Positions 13,801-27,782 of a stretch of 64,000 bases of DNA are shown one piece after another (the first letter of the stretch is position 1; the number at the start of each line of letters is the position of its first letter). A program made the translations under genes and the position numbers. The notes beneath the pieces were generated by a model, which saw only the letters and a program-made list of their open reading frames with translations, did not search any database and had not been told where the DNA came from. Where the stretch lies: the NCBI GenBank assembly GCA_964035545.1, contig OZ037766.1, positions 3,821,722-3,885,721 of the forward strand, given 5' to 3'. Source of the stretch: Bugula neritina (lineage: Eukaryota; Bryozoa; Gymnolaemata; Cheilostomatida; Bugulidae).

Positions 13801-15523
13801 ACAAATGCTACGAAGTATCCTTTTAGAAAAGTTACTGTTATTGAACTATTTGCAAGCTTAAATCAGTGAGATTTAGAGTTTCTCTACAGCTATGTGTAAA
13901 AATTACAGGTAAAATTTCAACAAAATTATAAAAATATATCTTTATACTGAAACTCGTTTACAGCTCCTAGATAATTATCTTCTTATATAATACTGTTGTT
14001 ACTTCCAGTGATATGGGATTGCATTATAAAGAAAAGCTATAACAGTACAATGTATATAAGGCTGGTTTTTGATACATTGAACTTGTTAGATAGCACATTT
14101 TCCCTTTGGTTACTGCAGCCTGAAAAATGGCAAGCTAAAAATAATTTGATAAAGCTTTGATGTAATCTCATTGCAAAGTTTTAATTATCAAATGATATGA
14201 TGCCTTATACTTGAACATTTGTGTTTGGAAGCTTGCCAAGAAAGTATTCTCTCGGTAGTTGATATAAATTATGAGACATACTTTTTGATTGTCTGAGCTA
14301 ATGGCCCGATAAGAATTAAGGTATTCTTCATATCATACCAACTAATACGAAATTTTACTTCGTATAATCTTTTGGCATATTGCCATATTACTAGGATACG
14401 ATGAAATATACACAATATTTATCACAAAGTCCTAATTTTAAGTCATTGCCAAAATAGCTCAACTATAGGTAATGGTGCAAATAATTCATTTAGACTGTGC
14501 ATCTCTATAAAGCTATGGTTCCTAACCTTTTTCACAGTTTTACTATACTGGATCACCAGTAAGTTTCAAAAGCCAAGACTACATTTTCAGCTCATTTAGC
14601 ATCAGTCATAATCAACAAACCTTTTAATAGAACTTCCTAAGTCTGCAGTAATTTACTGCCCTCATTCTCAATAGAAAATGACTACGAATTAAGGCTAGAG
14701 AGAATCAAAGCAACACGTATAAGCTGTTGACTTTCTATACTCAAAGACAAGTGCTAAATGACGTAAGTACTAAGGTAAGTAATATAATACTCTTGTGACT
14801 TGTTGTAAAAATTGTATAATCAGTTGTATATCTTGTAGGGTATTAGCAATCTATAACAAAAATTTGCATACAAATTAGCAACATAAACATAACTGTATAT
14901 TATATCATGAAGTTAAAAAGTTTGGTTGGGTTGCATTAATTTTAAATCTATACTCCATGACTTTTTGAACAAATAAATTATTAAGTGCAGGTTTTATGTA
15001 ACATTCCACAGTTATTGCAGTAAAATTGCTTAATAAATAAATTAAAAATTATTTTACTTGAAAATTTGTCTTTTATTTAGTCAGACTACTTTAACTTTCA
15101 TACAGTTGTAGGTATTTTTATGTACAATTTACGTAGGATTTACATGAGTTGCAAGATCGTTCTAGAACATATTCCTGTATAGCTTTTTACTATAAAATGT
15201 TGTTGAAAAGCAGAAATATATGTGTCTATTTTTCCAATTTCACTGAAGGTTTATAAAGGTCAAGATAATGGTATTTTAAAAACTATTCTCTTTTCTAAAG
15301 TACTTTTAATTAGAATGTTTTTAGTTTATAGTTTACGCCAAACAATGATTTTCAAACTGCTGCATGCTTTATACACCATTTACAATGTTTATTTAACAGT
15401 TAAATTCACAAGAGTGAGTGTAAGTTTAATATGATCTTTCATAACTCTATTAGGTATCAGTGGTACAAATCTATGATTTATCTGTAGCGTTCTATACTGT
15501 AGATAGGATTGGGACACGCCATC
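10871..15523. other. Long region with no convincing gene
   Basis: Only short uninformative open frames are present. I see no domain, splice-consistent coding pair or clear repeat array. Confidence 0.4.
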
Positions 15524-17187
<1,664 letters not shown>

Positions 17188-18579
17188 GTTGTTATTGCAC
17201 TCTGTTAGCACTGGTATGTTATAAACTTCTCCCAAAAGTAATTTAGGCCTATTCACTTCTTTTTAATGTCATGCAACAGGTCTGAAAGATTAGAGAAACA
17301 TTTTAAAGTGGAGCCATCATCTTCTTATTGCTAGGAAAATAAATTCATACCAAAATAACTCTACTTTTGAGTAGTCCAGCATGTCATTTTTAATGCCGAT
17401 CTAAGCCAATGCATGGTTGTCATTTAATCAATAAATCACATCACATATTTCTGTACATAACAGCACATAAGAGCACATAAGAGCACAGAATCATAGCCTA
17501 AGTACCAACGCAGAACAAAAACTTCCTAAGTCCGCTCACCAACAGCCCATCCACTTGTGTTAGCCCTTTGATCTCCATTATTTAAATAAGTACCACTTCT
17601 TTATGAGCAAATATCTTGCATCATTGGCTATACAACATTTCAGCTTTAGCCGCACTCGTATTATAGCCCAGAATAATATCTACTGTAGTTAGTAGTAGTA
17701 GAAAAAGTAGCTCAGCCAGTTTACGTATATAGGCAGGGAAAAAAAGTGCAACTTGAAGCTCCGTAGCACAATCTACTTTGTAAGTATCGTTAACCTTAGA
17801 GAAGGTAGGACTTAATATATTGCAATGAATAAATTTAGTTTTCTCGTATAAAGATTGTTCAAGTCAAGTATAGCTTTTAATATATAAGCTTCTCAGGTAC
17901 GACTATATATTTATATGCAACATGGGTTTATTGCTAGGCAGGGTCATTTCTTTGCGTTATATAATAAATGAATTAGAAGCAGCAAAACAATTCGTTCAAA
18001 ATTGAAATTATTATAGTTGCAGTTATTAATAGCAAAACTACCCTTGATTATTACAGTAATATAATACGTTTGCAATTAAAAGCAAATTCTTTCTGAATTG
18101 AAGTTTAAGAGCTTGTACATATACTTATAGCAATGATGAGCGTCTTTCTTTAAAAGCAACGTCTTTTTACTTTCCTGTCCGTGCATGCGTAAAGTATTTT
18201 TATTTTATTCGCCAAAAATATTAGCAGTAAAGATGCAGCTTTTTGCAGCTAACAAATTTCAAGAAAATGAAGTTACCCAGTCACTGTGTAAGCCAAGTGA
18301 TTTATTATTTATCCTCGCCAATTGCGTAGGTAAAAGTTCAAAGCTTTTTAAACAGTTTAATATACCTACTGACAATAATGATAGAACTAGGGAGTTATCT
18401 TATCAAATGGTCTTGTCTATCTTTTTCATTTTACCAGGTTTAAGTTGCTCAGTTCTGGTTTCTGGGTTCGTAACTGGCAATCAAATAACTTCCTTTGCAT
18501 TTACCTCCTTTACCTTGCACTGCATTGAAGACAGTAAACAGTTCAGCAGCAGTATTATTTGTAAAATTATAAATATACA

Positions 18580-19690
18580 GTAGGGGTAAGGGGGGGGCAC
18601 AACAGTCATAGGGGTACAAAAAACCGTCCAAATTGTGAGAGAACTTATTGACTTAGAGTTGTGATTTTTTTTCATAAAGAGGTATTGACATAATTATTCA
18701 GCCATTGTAGTTTCAACACTTGCGGAACATACGTGTTGAAAAGGCGGTTGAAAAACTGTTTTTACCTACTTTTTGTAAAATTTTTAGGATGTCGTTAAAG
18801 CTTTATAATTTTTTACACTCAAAGGCAACAAGCCTAGATTTTACTGATATTGTTGCCATTGCTTGTCTCTACATTGCTTAACTAGTATAACAGCAAACTC
18901 TGAAATAAATTTTCCTTGAGGCACATTTATGTTCAATTTGGCCATCCGGGGCACAATGGGCCACCTGATTATTGTACCCTGATCACTGTTATTAGTTTGT
19001 TCGCCCAAAAAGTTGGTTGAAATGTTACTAAAATCTACAGATATAGCCATTTCTGACCTTTTTGTAAAATATCAAAGACATCATGGTAAGACTACAAAAC
19101 TACAAGGTGAAGCTCCCCTAATATATACATCTGGTGAGGTTAAAGCTATGCTATTTTATACATAATACAAAACACTCTGCTGTTGCTACTAGTAGATAGT
19201 CATGATATTCATTATACATTATATCATTAAGGGAATATACATGTATTTGACTAAAATAAATTGTGATTTGTTCATTCGCTCCCCCCCTCTCCCTTCTGTA
19301 CTCCAGCCACAAACCGAAGCCATGCACCTTAGCTACAGTTCATAGAAAAAAGTCCACTCAAAATTTTGTAGCGCATGTTACTAAAGTTTTTTTCTGATAA
19401 AAGTTCCTCTGAAGTGCAAATAAAAAACATTTTTAGTTCTAAACAGTAATGATAATGGCACCGTAGAACCGAGTGATGTGCGTTTGATTTTGCCTTCCTC
19501 CGCTATTGGTGCGTGGCACAAACTGTACAGCTAAAACATGAATTTTGCTTTAGATCTGAAAGAATATTTTTATTTATTTGTAATATTAAATGAATAAAGA
19601 TCAGATGCAACAAGATCTGCAAAGTTTCAATATATTTGTTGTGTCCCACCCAGTGGCCCATTGTACCCCGGTACCGGGGCACAATGGGCC
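18580..19690. other. Region with repeated GGGGCACAATGGGCC motifs
   Basis: The motif occurs at 18948..18962 and as an inverted pair at 19655..19690 that forms a 36-bp near-perfect palindrome centred on GGTACC. Such ends resemble joined terminal repeats of a DNA transposon. No transposase is recognised; an open minus frame at 18841..19050 runs through one copy but resembles nothing known to me. Confidence 0.35.
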
Positions 19691-20466
19691 GATTTTTTCG
19701 TCATGAAAATTTCTTTATTCTGAAAGTTGTGAGAGAGAGAGAAACAACAAACTGATACCTGGAATAGATAACAGATGCAGCATTAAGACTAGAGATTATT
19801 GAACTAGTAACTTGAAAAACAGACGAATGAGAGCAAAGAATGCAAAATTCGGCCCGATTTTAATATCTCTTGTCTCCTGAGTGGTGTAGCTATTACATAC
19901 ATGCTGTTTGGGGTTGTGTGCTCAAACAATTTGGTTTTCTAATAATGATGGTTTATTAGACTCTATAGAGTCTGTGGTATTAAAAACTAATACTAGCTAT
20001 TGCAGACTTTTATTGTATAACATTTTTAGCTACTGCAACACATAGACAGGTTAATTACTGAGCTGGTTTAAAAGTTTAAAGTTTAAACTTTGAGCACACC
20101 ACCCCAAAAATTATGTAGATGATGGACAAAACCCACCCGATGCTAGTTAAATTAAATGACCTCAAGTCTTGCAACTTAAATCGCTGTACGGTGTTGGTGT
20201 CAGTAGCTTACTTGATAGTTAGCTTTGAGTTCTTTAGATCAATTTGTCAATCTTACTTCATTATTGATCTTTAACTTAGTTGTGTAAATAAAGTACACCA
20301 GGCGTGTAATATAGAATGTGCAGCTTTTTCCTTAGGATAACTACCCATACAATGTCTTAGATAGGCTTTAGCTTCTGGTTTTATGTTATGTGAAGTTACA
20401 GAAGTAGGACTCATAATTATACTCTGTCTAGAATAACAGAATCTAAAGCTGTTTCTATCCATCAAC

Positions 20467-20476
20467 ATTATACATA

Positions 20477-20572
<96 letters not shown>
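20467..20572. repeat. (TA)n microsatellite
   Basis: A TA dinucleotide run upstream of membrane gene copy A. A shorter equivalent is present at the same relative place in unit B (27282..27316). Confidence 0.95.
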
Positions 20573-20700
20573 AATAATCAGTTCCTAGAAACAAGGTATA
20601 ATTTAATAAAACTCCAGCTGCTTGAACGGCATTGTGGGAAATCTTTGGACAAAAGAAAGTTTAACTGTACTACAGGTGATCTGAACATCAGAAGAAATCA

Positions 20701-22419
20701 ATGGAGGATGGTGGATACATTATCTTCATTGTGGCGGCAGTGATAGTGAAAGTGATCATATGGATAGTGATATGTAGGTATAGATGCAACTCCAGACAGG
20801 TGAGAGTGGAATCGTGGTGGAGTTCTGTAGTATTGAGATTACACTACACTACCACTACACTACACTACACTACACTACACTACACTACCACTACACTACA
20901 CTGCACTACCACTACACTACACTACACTACACTACACTACACTACCACTACACTACACTGCACTACCACTACACTACACTACATTACACTACACTACCAC
21001 TACACTACAATGCATTACACTACCACTACACTACTACTACACTACCACTACACTGCACTGCACTGCACTGCACTGCACTGCACTGCACTGCACTGCACTG
21101 CACTGCACTGCACTGCACTGCACTACACTACCACTACACTACACTACACTACACTACACTACACTACACTAGAACTTGATGGTTAGTTTGTATGCTTGTT
21201 AGTAAAAAGTTAGGGGCACATACTTCTAATGTCAAACAAGCCTCACACTGGGGCTAATCAGAATTGCTCAGGTGTTTTTGTTGCATTGTTATTGCATCAT
21301 ATTAAATATTGTAAAACTATTGAACACTTGTTTGTAGTTACACGAAAGCTTTGATTCTTGTAATTTTTAAATTTTAATTTAAACTTGCATCGTTCTGGAG
21401 TAAAACGAGTTTTTTTTCTTAAATTTTGCTTTTAAAACTGATATATATTCTTAAATATGCTAGATGAACATTTCCAGTATATATATAATTGATATTTTTG
21501 TGTTGAGGAAGTTGATGATAAATCAGAAAAGGATGTCAACTCCTAAGTATAAAGTTGTTGGTTGTAAGCAAGTTGATGGATAAAAAAGATATTTTTAAAT
21601 TATGAAAAAGCTGCAACCTCTATGCTTTAACATCGTAGCAATTGTGTAAACAACTCCAAAATTGCAATTATCCTGTAGAGGTGCTTAGTAAGTAATTCAT
21701 AACTATCTATAACATCATTGTTACCTAACAGAGAAACCGTTGTTTTACTGGTTATAGACTTATAGCAAGAATTTCTAAGGTGTGTGAAATTGATTTCCTT
21801 GGCCAAGCGCCAGACCAAGTTTATTCATATGGATATGTCCCATCAAATGTGACTGGAGCAAACAAACCAGCTATAAATGATGCTTTATTTTATTCAAATG
21901 CAACTTAAATAACCATCATTTGATCTTAGCTTAAAATTTACCAAAGACAATTATTAGATTCAGATTTATTCAATTGACCAAATCTGACAACCAGATTTTT
22001 CATGATACATTGGCTTAATATTCTTTTGAAGTATGTACATAATCATAATATATTAATCAAGCTTAATTTCTACTATTTTAGCGTGTAGTGACTAGGCAGG
22101 TTATTACTGTTATTACACCCCACCCGTCTGTCCAATCTCCTTATGGACCAACTGCTACATCTACAGGATATGCTTCTGGTGCGGCGCAAGAGCCAATCCA
22201 GTTTGCTCCGCTACCTGCCGCCCCGGGCAGTGAGTATTTGTCACTTACTTAAAACTTTAAATCTGAGGCTAAGAAAACATAATGACTCTGTCGGCAAACT
22301 TAATTTCATTTATAGCCTTAGAGTGATGATATTTTTATTTTATAGAGCCAGCAGCAACCCCTGAGCCTGAGATTCCAGATAGTCAGCCACCGCCCTATGA
22401 TAGATATGTCCGATACTAG
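20701..22419 (+). CDS. Small PPPY-tailed membrane protein, copy A
   Basis: Three exons, 20701..20799, 22082..22229 and 22346..22419, give 106 aa with phases 0 and 1 and GT-AG borders. Exon 1 encodes a short acidic N-terminus and a transmembrane helix (IIFIVAAVIVKVIIWIVIC) with a basic stop-transfer RYRCNSRQ. Exon 2 encodes a Thr/Pro/Ser-rich cytoplasmic segment with SPYGPTATSTGYASG. Exon 3 ends in SQPPPYDRYVRY, where PPPY is a class I WW-domain ligand. By analogy with other small PPxY membrane proteins it may recruit NEDD4-type ligases or WW adaptors; that is inference. An acceptor (ACTACAG) lies about 25 bases before the ATG, so a 5' UTR exon is likely. Intron 1 contains a large pentanucleotide satellite. 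Copies B and C have the same structure, which strongly supports the exon calls. Confidence 0.8.
20838..21172. repeat. ACTAC/ACTGC pentanucleotide satellite in intron 1 of copy A
   Basis: Tandem CACTA units with interspersed CCACTA variants and an inner block (about 21052..21123) of nearly pure CACTG. The Leu-His-Tyr-Thr open frames across it are repeat artefacts. A shorter related array lies in intron 1 of copy B. Confidence 0.9.
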
Positions 22420-23970
22420 AATTTCCATGATCAGCCTGAGTGTTTCTACTTTATTATAACATTATTATTGAGTGTGTTTACTCCCCCCCCCCCCTTTCCT
22501 CCCTGTCATTTATTGTGTGGTGCTCACTCAATGCAATCAGTTCATATCTTTTCTTGCTTTTATTTTATGTTAATCATATTTTTATACACAATAATATAAT
22601 AGTATGTGACACAACAAGATAGCTGTGACAATTTTCATAGAAATTTACAATTGTGTTAAAATCTTGATAAAAATTATGAGATGTTTTCTTATTAAAATTT
22701 GTATTTAAGATTTTGAGTCAAGCTTTAAAATGACTTAATATAAAGCGTATAACCAAGTGGGCAAATAGTGATTTATCATTGGCATCTAGCTCACCTAAAA
22801 ATATATATTGGTTTATGATTGCTAATTAATGAAATGTAGTTAAATTATCTTCAAGTATGCATAAAATACATAGATACATTCCATGAGTGGCCTATTATTT
22901 GAAATACTCACTTTCTTGTTATAACAATTCGGTGGGTGCTATAGAGATGCGTTGGAAAGCTGCTACACAGCTATATAGTTGATTACTAACATGCATCAAA
23001 TGAAACACGGAGCAACATAATTTGTCAAACTGAAGTTGAAACAGGTGCAGCCCTAGTGGAGAAGACTGATCATTGATCATAGCACAGCCATGTGCTAAAT
23101 GATAGCAAGTAGGGGACACGCTTACCACCAAACCACACAAGAAGCAATAATGTCAAAAGAGCTGAGACTATATTATGAGCTGAAAATATAGTCTTATGAT
23201 TTGTGGCTAAAGGTGACCTTATCGATCCATGCTGTAGTGAACTAGGCTGTGAGTTGAGCATTAACTCTTCACTGATGTCCTTTTATTCTAACATACATTA
23301 GTTGATCGCATTTGACACTGATTGACTTCTATTGACATCGGCAAGACTACAATTATTGCAATTCAAACTTACATGGTCAGGATAAACATAAATAAACAAA
23401 ATGAAAACAAAAACAGTTGTATATAATCCACAAAAAAAAGAAACAATATAATTAATGTAAATAACTTACTTATTTTGCTCTCTTAAAATTACACTAGTCC
23501 ACTAGCACCAACTATTGCCAAGTGCCAGGGGTCTTTTAGTTAGCACTGGCTGTGCTGTAGAAACCTTTTTTAGTACGTTTTAAATATAGCTAAAATAGCT
23601 TAGCAAAGTAGCGCTAATTTCGCCACACATGCTGTGGGGTGCATTAGGTCCAAGAGAGAAAATGCTTTTATTTTAAAACATTGTATAACTGCTCATGCAT
23701 TCAGAAAATAAATAAGTTTATTATATATAGTATACTGACGATATATGATTTAGTTTATCAACACCATAAAATTTCAGTTTGATTAGAAAATGGATTAACA
23801 TCAGTGAGTGAGAGTGAAACAAGCATAAATAAGGTCACATTTTATTGAAAGGGCAAGTGATTTTGGCTGAGATATCTACCAAATTACAATGTAAGTAAAG
23901 GAAAGCAAGTAATGTTTTGTAATGACAGAACATTTAGTATCACAGCGTGTAAACATTATTATAAATACAA
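22420..23970. other. Region between convergent membrane and sulfotransferase genes, unit A
   Basis: Contains a poly-C tract near 22482 and a tRNA-like repeat on the minus strand at about 23040..23150 (GTGTGGTTTGGTGGTAAGCG) that is also in units B and C. No gene is seen. Confidence 0.45.
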
Positions 23971-24630
23971 TCACCCGGCCATACTCTTGTGAGACTTCAA
24001 CCATTCTTTTTTAATCTTCTTCCTCTTACCATATTGAAATAAGGATTTCCACACAAGGCTGTTTTTCAGAAAGAGTTGTTGGCACATATCCACAGTTATA
24101 ATTATCTGCCCATGATATCTGTTTGCTGGTATGTTGTGGTTTTTAAGTGTTTGATTTACATCGGGGCAAATTTTTGTTGATGTTATGACATTTAAACTTG
24201 CAAAATATTCAACTTGCAAACAACACCAATTTATTGTAACAGAAAAAGTTTAAAAAGTTTAAAAATTGAATTGGTATGTTTCTTTTTCAAATTACTAACT
24301 CAATGCATTGAATAAAAAATTTTAAATTTCAAAGTGTCTTGTAAGATTTTCTATCAATTTCCAAAGTGTTTAAAAGACGATTCCTTTACTTTTGAAAAAG
24401 GAATGTCTCAACTTTTAATTAGTTTTTCAATAACTACACATGTATGAGTATTGAAATTTAAAATGAATGAAGTTTTCACTGCTTTCTCAATACAGCAATA
24501 ATAATTGTTTGCAATACATAGAATTTACTAGAAAGTAGTAAGTTTTACCTCCACCCAGAATTCCTCTGTCTGCACTTCTCGTTGGTTCCACCAAGTCTTA
24601 TTGAGAGCCTCATATAACAGCAAGTCACCA
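23971..24630 (-). pseudogene. Truncated sulfotransferase remnant, unit A
   Basis: Exon 7 is present at 23971..24213 and is open to its stop. The first 82 bases seen of exon 6 (24549..24630, its 3' end) then stop abruptly at the junction with unit B, so exons 1-5 and most of exon 6 are absent. The exon 7 acceptor has changed from GCAG|GTTGAA (unit C) to GCAAGTTGAA, removing the in-frame AG. Unit B shares this change, so the damage predates the A/B split. Gene conversion aside, this copy cannot give a full enzyme. Confidence 0.72.
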
Positions 24631-25435
24631 AGTGTTGTTATCGCACTCTGTTAGCACTAGCATGTTATAAACTTCTCCCAGAAGTAATTTATTCATTTCT
24701 TTTTAATGTCAACAGGTCTGAAAGATTAGAAAAACATTTTAAAGTAGAGCCATCATCTTCTTATTGCCAGGAAAATAAATTCATACCAAAATAACTCTAC
24801 TTTTGAGTAGTTCAGCATGTCATTTTTAATGCCATTCTAAGTCAATGCATGCATGGTTGTCATTTAATCAATAAATCACATCACATATCCCTGTACATAA
24901 CAGCACATAAGAGCACAGAATCATAGCCTAAGTACCAACGCAGAACAAAAACTTCCTTAGTCCGCTCACCAACAAGCCCATCCACTTGTGTTAGGCCTTT
25001 GATCTTCATTATTTAAATAAGTACCACTTCTTTATGAGCAAATATCATGCATCAGTGGCTATACAACATTTCAGCTCTAGCCCAACTCGTCTTATAGCCC
25101 AGAATAATATCTACTGTAGTTAGTAGTAGTAGAGGAAGTTGCTCAGCCAGTTTACGTATATTGGCAGGGACCGAAAGTACAACTTGAAGCTTGTAGCACA
25201 ATCTACTTTGTAAGTACCATTAACCTTACAGAAAGTGGAACTTAATGAATAAATTCAGCTTTCTTGTATAAAGATTGTTCAAGTTAGGTGTAGCTTTTAA
25301 TATATAAGCTTCTCAGGTACGGCTATATACTTATATGCAACGTGGGTTTATTGCTAGGCAGGGTCATTTCTTTGCGTTATACAGTAAATGAATTAGAAGC
25401 AGCAAAACAATGCGTTCAAAATTGAAATTATTATA

Positions 25436-26909
25436 CTTCTACTTCGATACTTCGACTTTAGCACGCGCTAGATCACCATAAGGCGCAAGAGGCGTGCCTC
25501 AGCAGCTTGTTACAATACATTTGACATAGAATCATAACTGTATTTGCATACATTATGCATTTTAAATTTGGTAATTGTAGTACCTTTCAGGTTATCATTT
25601 ATCAAGTATTTAGGGAGTTCCAATTCTTAGGTCTCTAATAGTGCGCGGTAGGAAGCTGTTATGATATGCTGTGCACATGGCAGATATCGCAGTTGGTATT
25701 CCGTTAGATGCAGCCCTCGTGGTAACCGTAGCGGTTGACTTGTCCCTTGTCAGCTCAGTGTAGCTGGAAGATAATGCCTGATGACATTCTTCTTTGGACA
25801 AGATCTTCAAAAGGAGGGTTATTCGTAGGCTTTTGCGACGATCTTCCAGTGATGATATGTTGAGTTGTTCTCTTGCATCACTGATGCTAGCCTCCCGGCC
25901 TTTGAGACAGCAGATGAATCTAATAGCTCGGTTCTGGACTAACTCAATTTCTTTCACAAGTTGCTTTGTTACAGGATCCCAAGTGGTTGCAGCATATTCT
26001 AGTATAGGTCTGCAGAGAGTCATATATGCCAGCAGCTTTGCTTTCTTGGGAGCTCCATAGAGGGATAGCTTTAGCATGCCAAGAACCTTGTATGCTTTGT
26101 TTATTTTCTTAGTTATGTGGCTGTGAAACTTGAGGTTAGATTGTAGTGTAACTCCAAGGTAGGTAATCTCATCTACGTAGGGCAATGTTTCTCCCCCTAG
26201 TCGATATGATGGTTGAATTTGGGGATCTTTGCCAAATGACATGATTCGGCATTTTGAGGAGTTGAAGGGCATCTTCCACTTCAGAGACCAATTCTCAATC
26301 TGTTCAATATTCTTTTGGAATTTTCGGACATCATCTAGGGAGTCTACCTCTTGAAAAATCAGTGTGTCATCAGCAAATAAACTGACACTGCAACTTAGTA
26401 AATCAGGGAGATCATTGATGTAAAGAAGGAATAGGGTGGGCCCCAGGACAGAGCCCTGTGGAACGCCAGAAAAGACTGGTAATCTACCAGAAGAGTGGCC
26501 ATCTATGATTACTTGCTGCTCTCGCTTTGTCAAAAAGTTCTGGAGCCATCGGAGTATGTGAGGATTAATTCCATCAACGACGCTTAACTTATGTATGAGT
26601 AGCTTGTGGGGGACTTTGTCGAAGGCCTTCTGGAAGTCGAGAACAAGAGCATGAGTGGTGTGAGAGTTGTTCATTGACCTGGTAATTTCATGGAGGGTTC
26701 CACAAAGCTGGGTTTTGCAGGACAAGCCACGACGGAAACCATGTTGACGATTATGGAGGATGGGATCTAACAGTTTATTGAGATAGTGTAGCACAATGTG
26801 TTCCAGTAACTTGCAAGGTATACTGGTTAATGATATTGGTCGATAGTTATTTGGCATATCTAGCTGGCCTTTCTTGTGGACAGGGATGATGTTGGCTAGC
26901 TTCCATCCC
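25436..26909 (-). mobile_element. 5'-truncated non-LTR retrotransposon insertion
   Basis: Comparison with unit A gives the empty site: ATTGAAATTATTATA joined to GCAGTTATTAATAG, here separated by about 1.47 kb. The inserted body reads on the minus strand from the middle of a reverse transcriptase to a 3' tail with short GAAGTA/CGAAG repeats rather than a long poly-A. 5' truncation is typical of target-primed reverse transcription. Its absence from unit A dates the insertion after the duplication. Confidence 0.8.
25610..26909 (-). pseudogene. Partial reverse transcriptase of a non-LTR (jockey/CR1-like) element
   Basis: About 430 codons are open. Numbering the open frame from its first Met (which lies in flanking host DNA), RT core motifs are clear: NNYRPISLTS near residue 26, LVLDFQKAFD near 94, GVPQGSVLGPTLFLLYINDLP near 154-174 and the catalytic FADD at 184-187. 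These are followed by a thumb-like segment and a C-terminal NSFLPRTIRD tail of the type seen in these elements. The upstream RT portion and any endonuclease domain are missing because the insertion is 5'-truncated, so it is not autonomous. The clade assignment is approximate. Confidence 0.8.
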
Positions 26910-27277
26910 GCAGTTATTAATAGCAAAACTACCCTTGACTACTACAGTAATATAATATGTTTGCAATTAAAAGCAAATTATTTCTCAACTGAAGTTTAAG
27001 AGTGTTGGTGTCAGTAGCTTACCCGGTAGTTAGCTTTGAGTTCTTTAGATCTATTTGTCAATCTTACTTCATTATTGATCTTTAACTTAGTTGTGTAAAT
27101 AAAGTACACCAGGCGTGTAATATAGAACCTGCAGTTTTTTCCTTAGGATAACTACCCATACAATGTCTTAGATAGGCTTTAGCTTCTGGTTTTATGTTAT
27201 GTGAAGTTATAGAAGTAGGACTCATAATTATACTCTGTCTAGAATAACAGAATCTAAAGCTGTTTCTATCCATCAAC

Positions 27278-27281
<4 letters not shown>

Positions 27282-27316
<35 letters not shown>
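27282..27316. repeat. (TA)n microsatellite
   Basis: A short TA run, the unit B equivalent of the longer run at 20467..20572. Confidence 0.9.
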
Positions 27317-27320
<4 letters not shown>

Positions 27321-27782
27321 TAGATAGCTGCATATAACCTCTCAGGCGTTGTATAACTTGATTACAGTTTGCAAAAACACTTATATTTGCACCATTTACG
27401 CTTTTACTCAAAATTGTTTAGCTTACGTGTCAAAGATTTAATACGTCAAGTTTAAAAATGTTGCTACGCTTGATTTGTGTTATAAACACGATGGGTTGGT
27501 TGTATAAAAATGTCTACTATATTTTGACAATATCAAAGGATAAATGAAGTGAACTGTGAAGCAATAGTTGATTGTGACAGTGGTAGCACTAGACTCCACT
27601 AGTTCAATTTGTCTACTTGTTACTGGTTGATGTTGGTTTTTAGATAAAAACAAGGCTAATAAATAATCAGAAACAAGGTATAATTTAATAAAACTCCAGC
27701 TGCTTGAACGGCATTGTGGGAAATTTTTGGACAAAAGAAAGTTTAACTGTACTGCAGGTGATCTGAACATCAGGAGAAAGCA

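Larger units (their letters stand above)
17188..24640. repeat. Tandem duplication unit A
   Basis: The sequence beginning GTTGTTATTGCACTCTGTTA at about 17188 recurs at about 24643 with the same downstream order: a conserved non-coding block, the small membrane gene, a tRNA-like stretch and the last sulfotransferase exon. The A/B junction falls inside sulfotransferase exon 6 near 24630..24640, with GTGTTGTTAT at the join. Unit A carries its own satellite expansion in intron 1 of the membrane gene and lacks the retrotransposon found in unit B. Confidence 0.75.

Noticed and set aside
20784-21186. Long Leu-His-Tyr-Thr repeat frames
   Set aside because: Pentanucleotide satellite inside intron 1 of membrane gene copy A; it changes composition between copies A and B and lies between in-phase exons.
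22143-22364. MDQLLHLQD-type frames over exon 2 of the membrane genes
   Set aside because: Wrong frame of exon 2; the spliced frame is conserved in three copies with in-phase introns.
25794-26060. Plus-strand open frame over the retrotransposon
   Set aside because: Antisense shadow of the reverse transcriptase, which has all its motifs on the minus strand.
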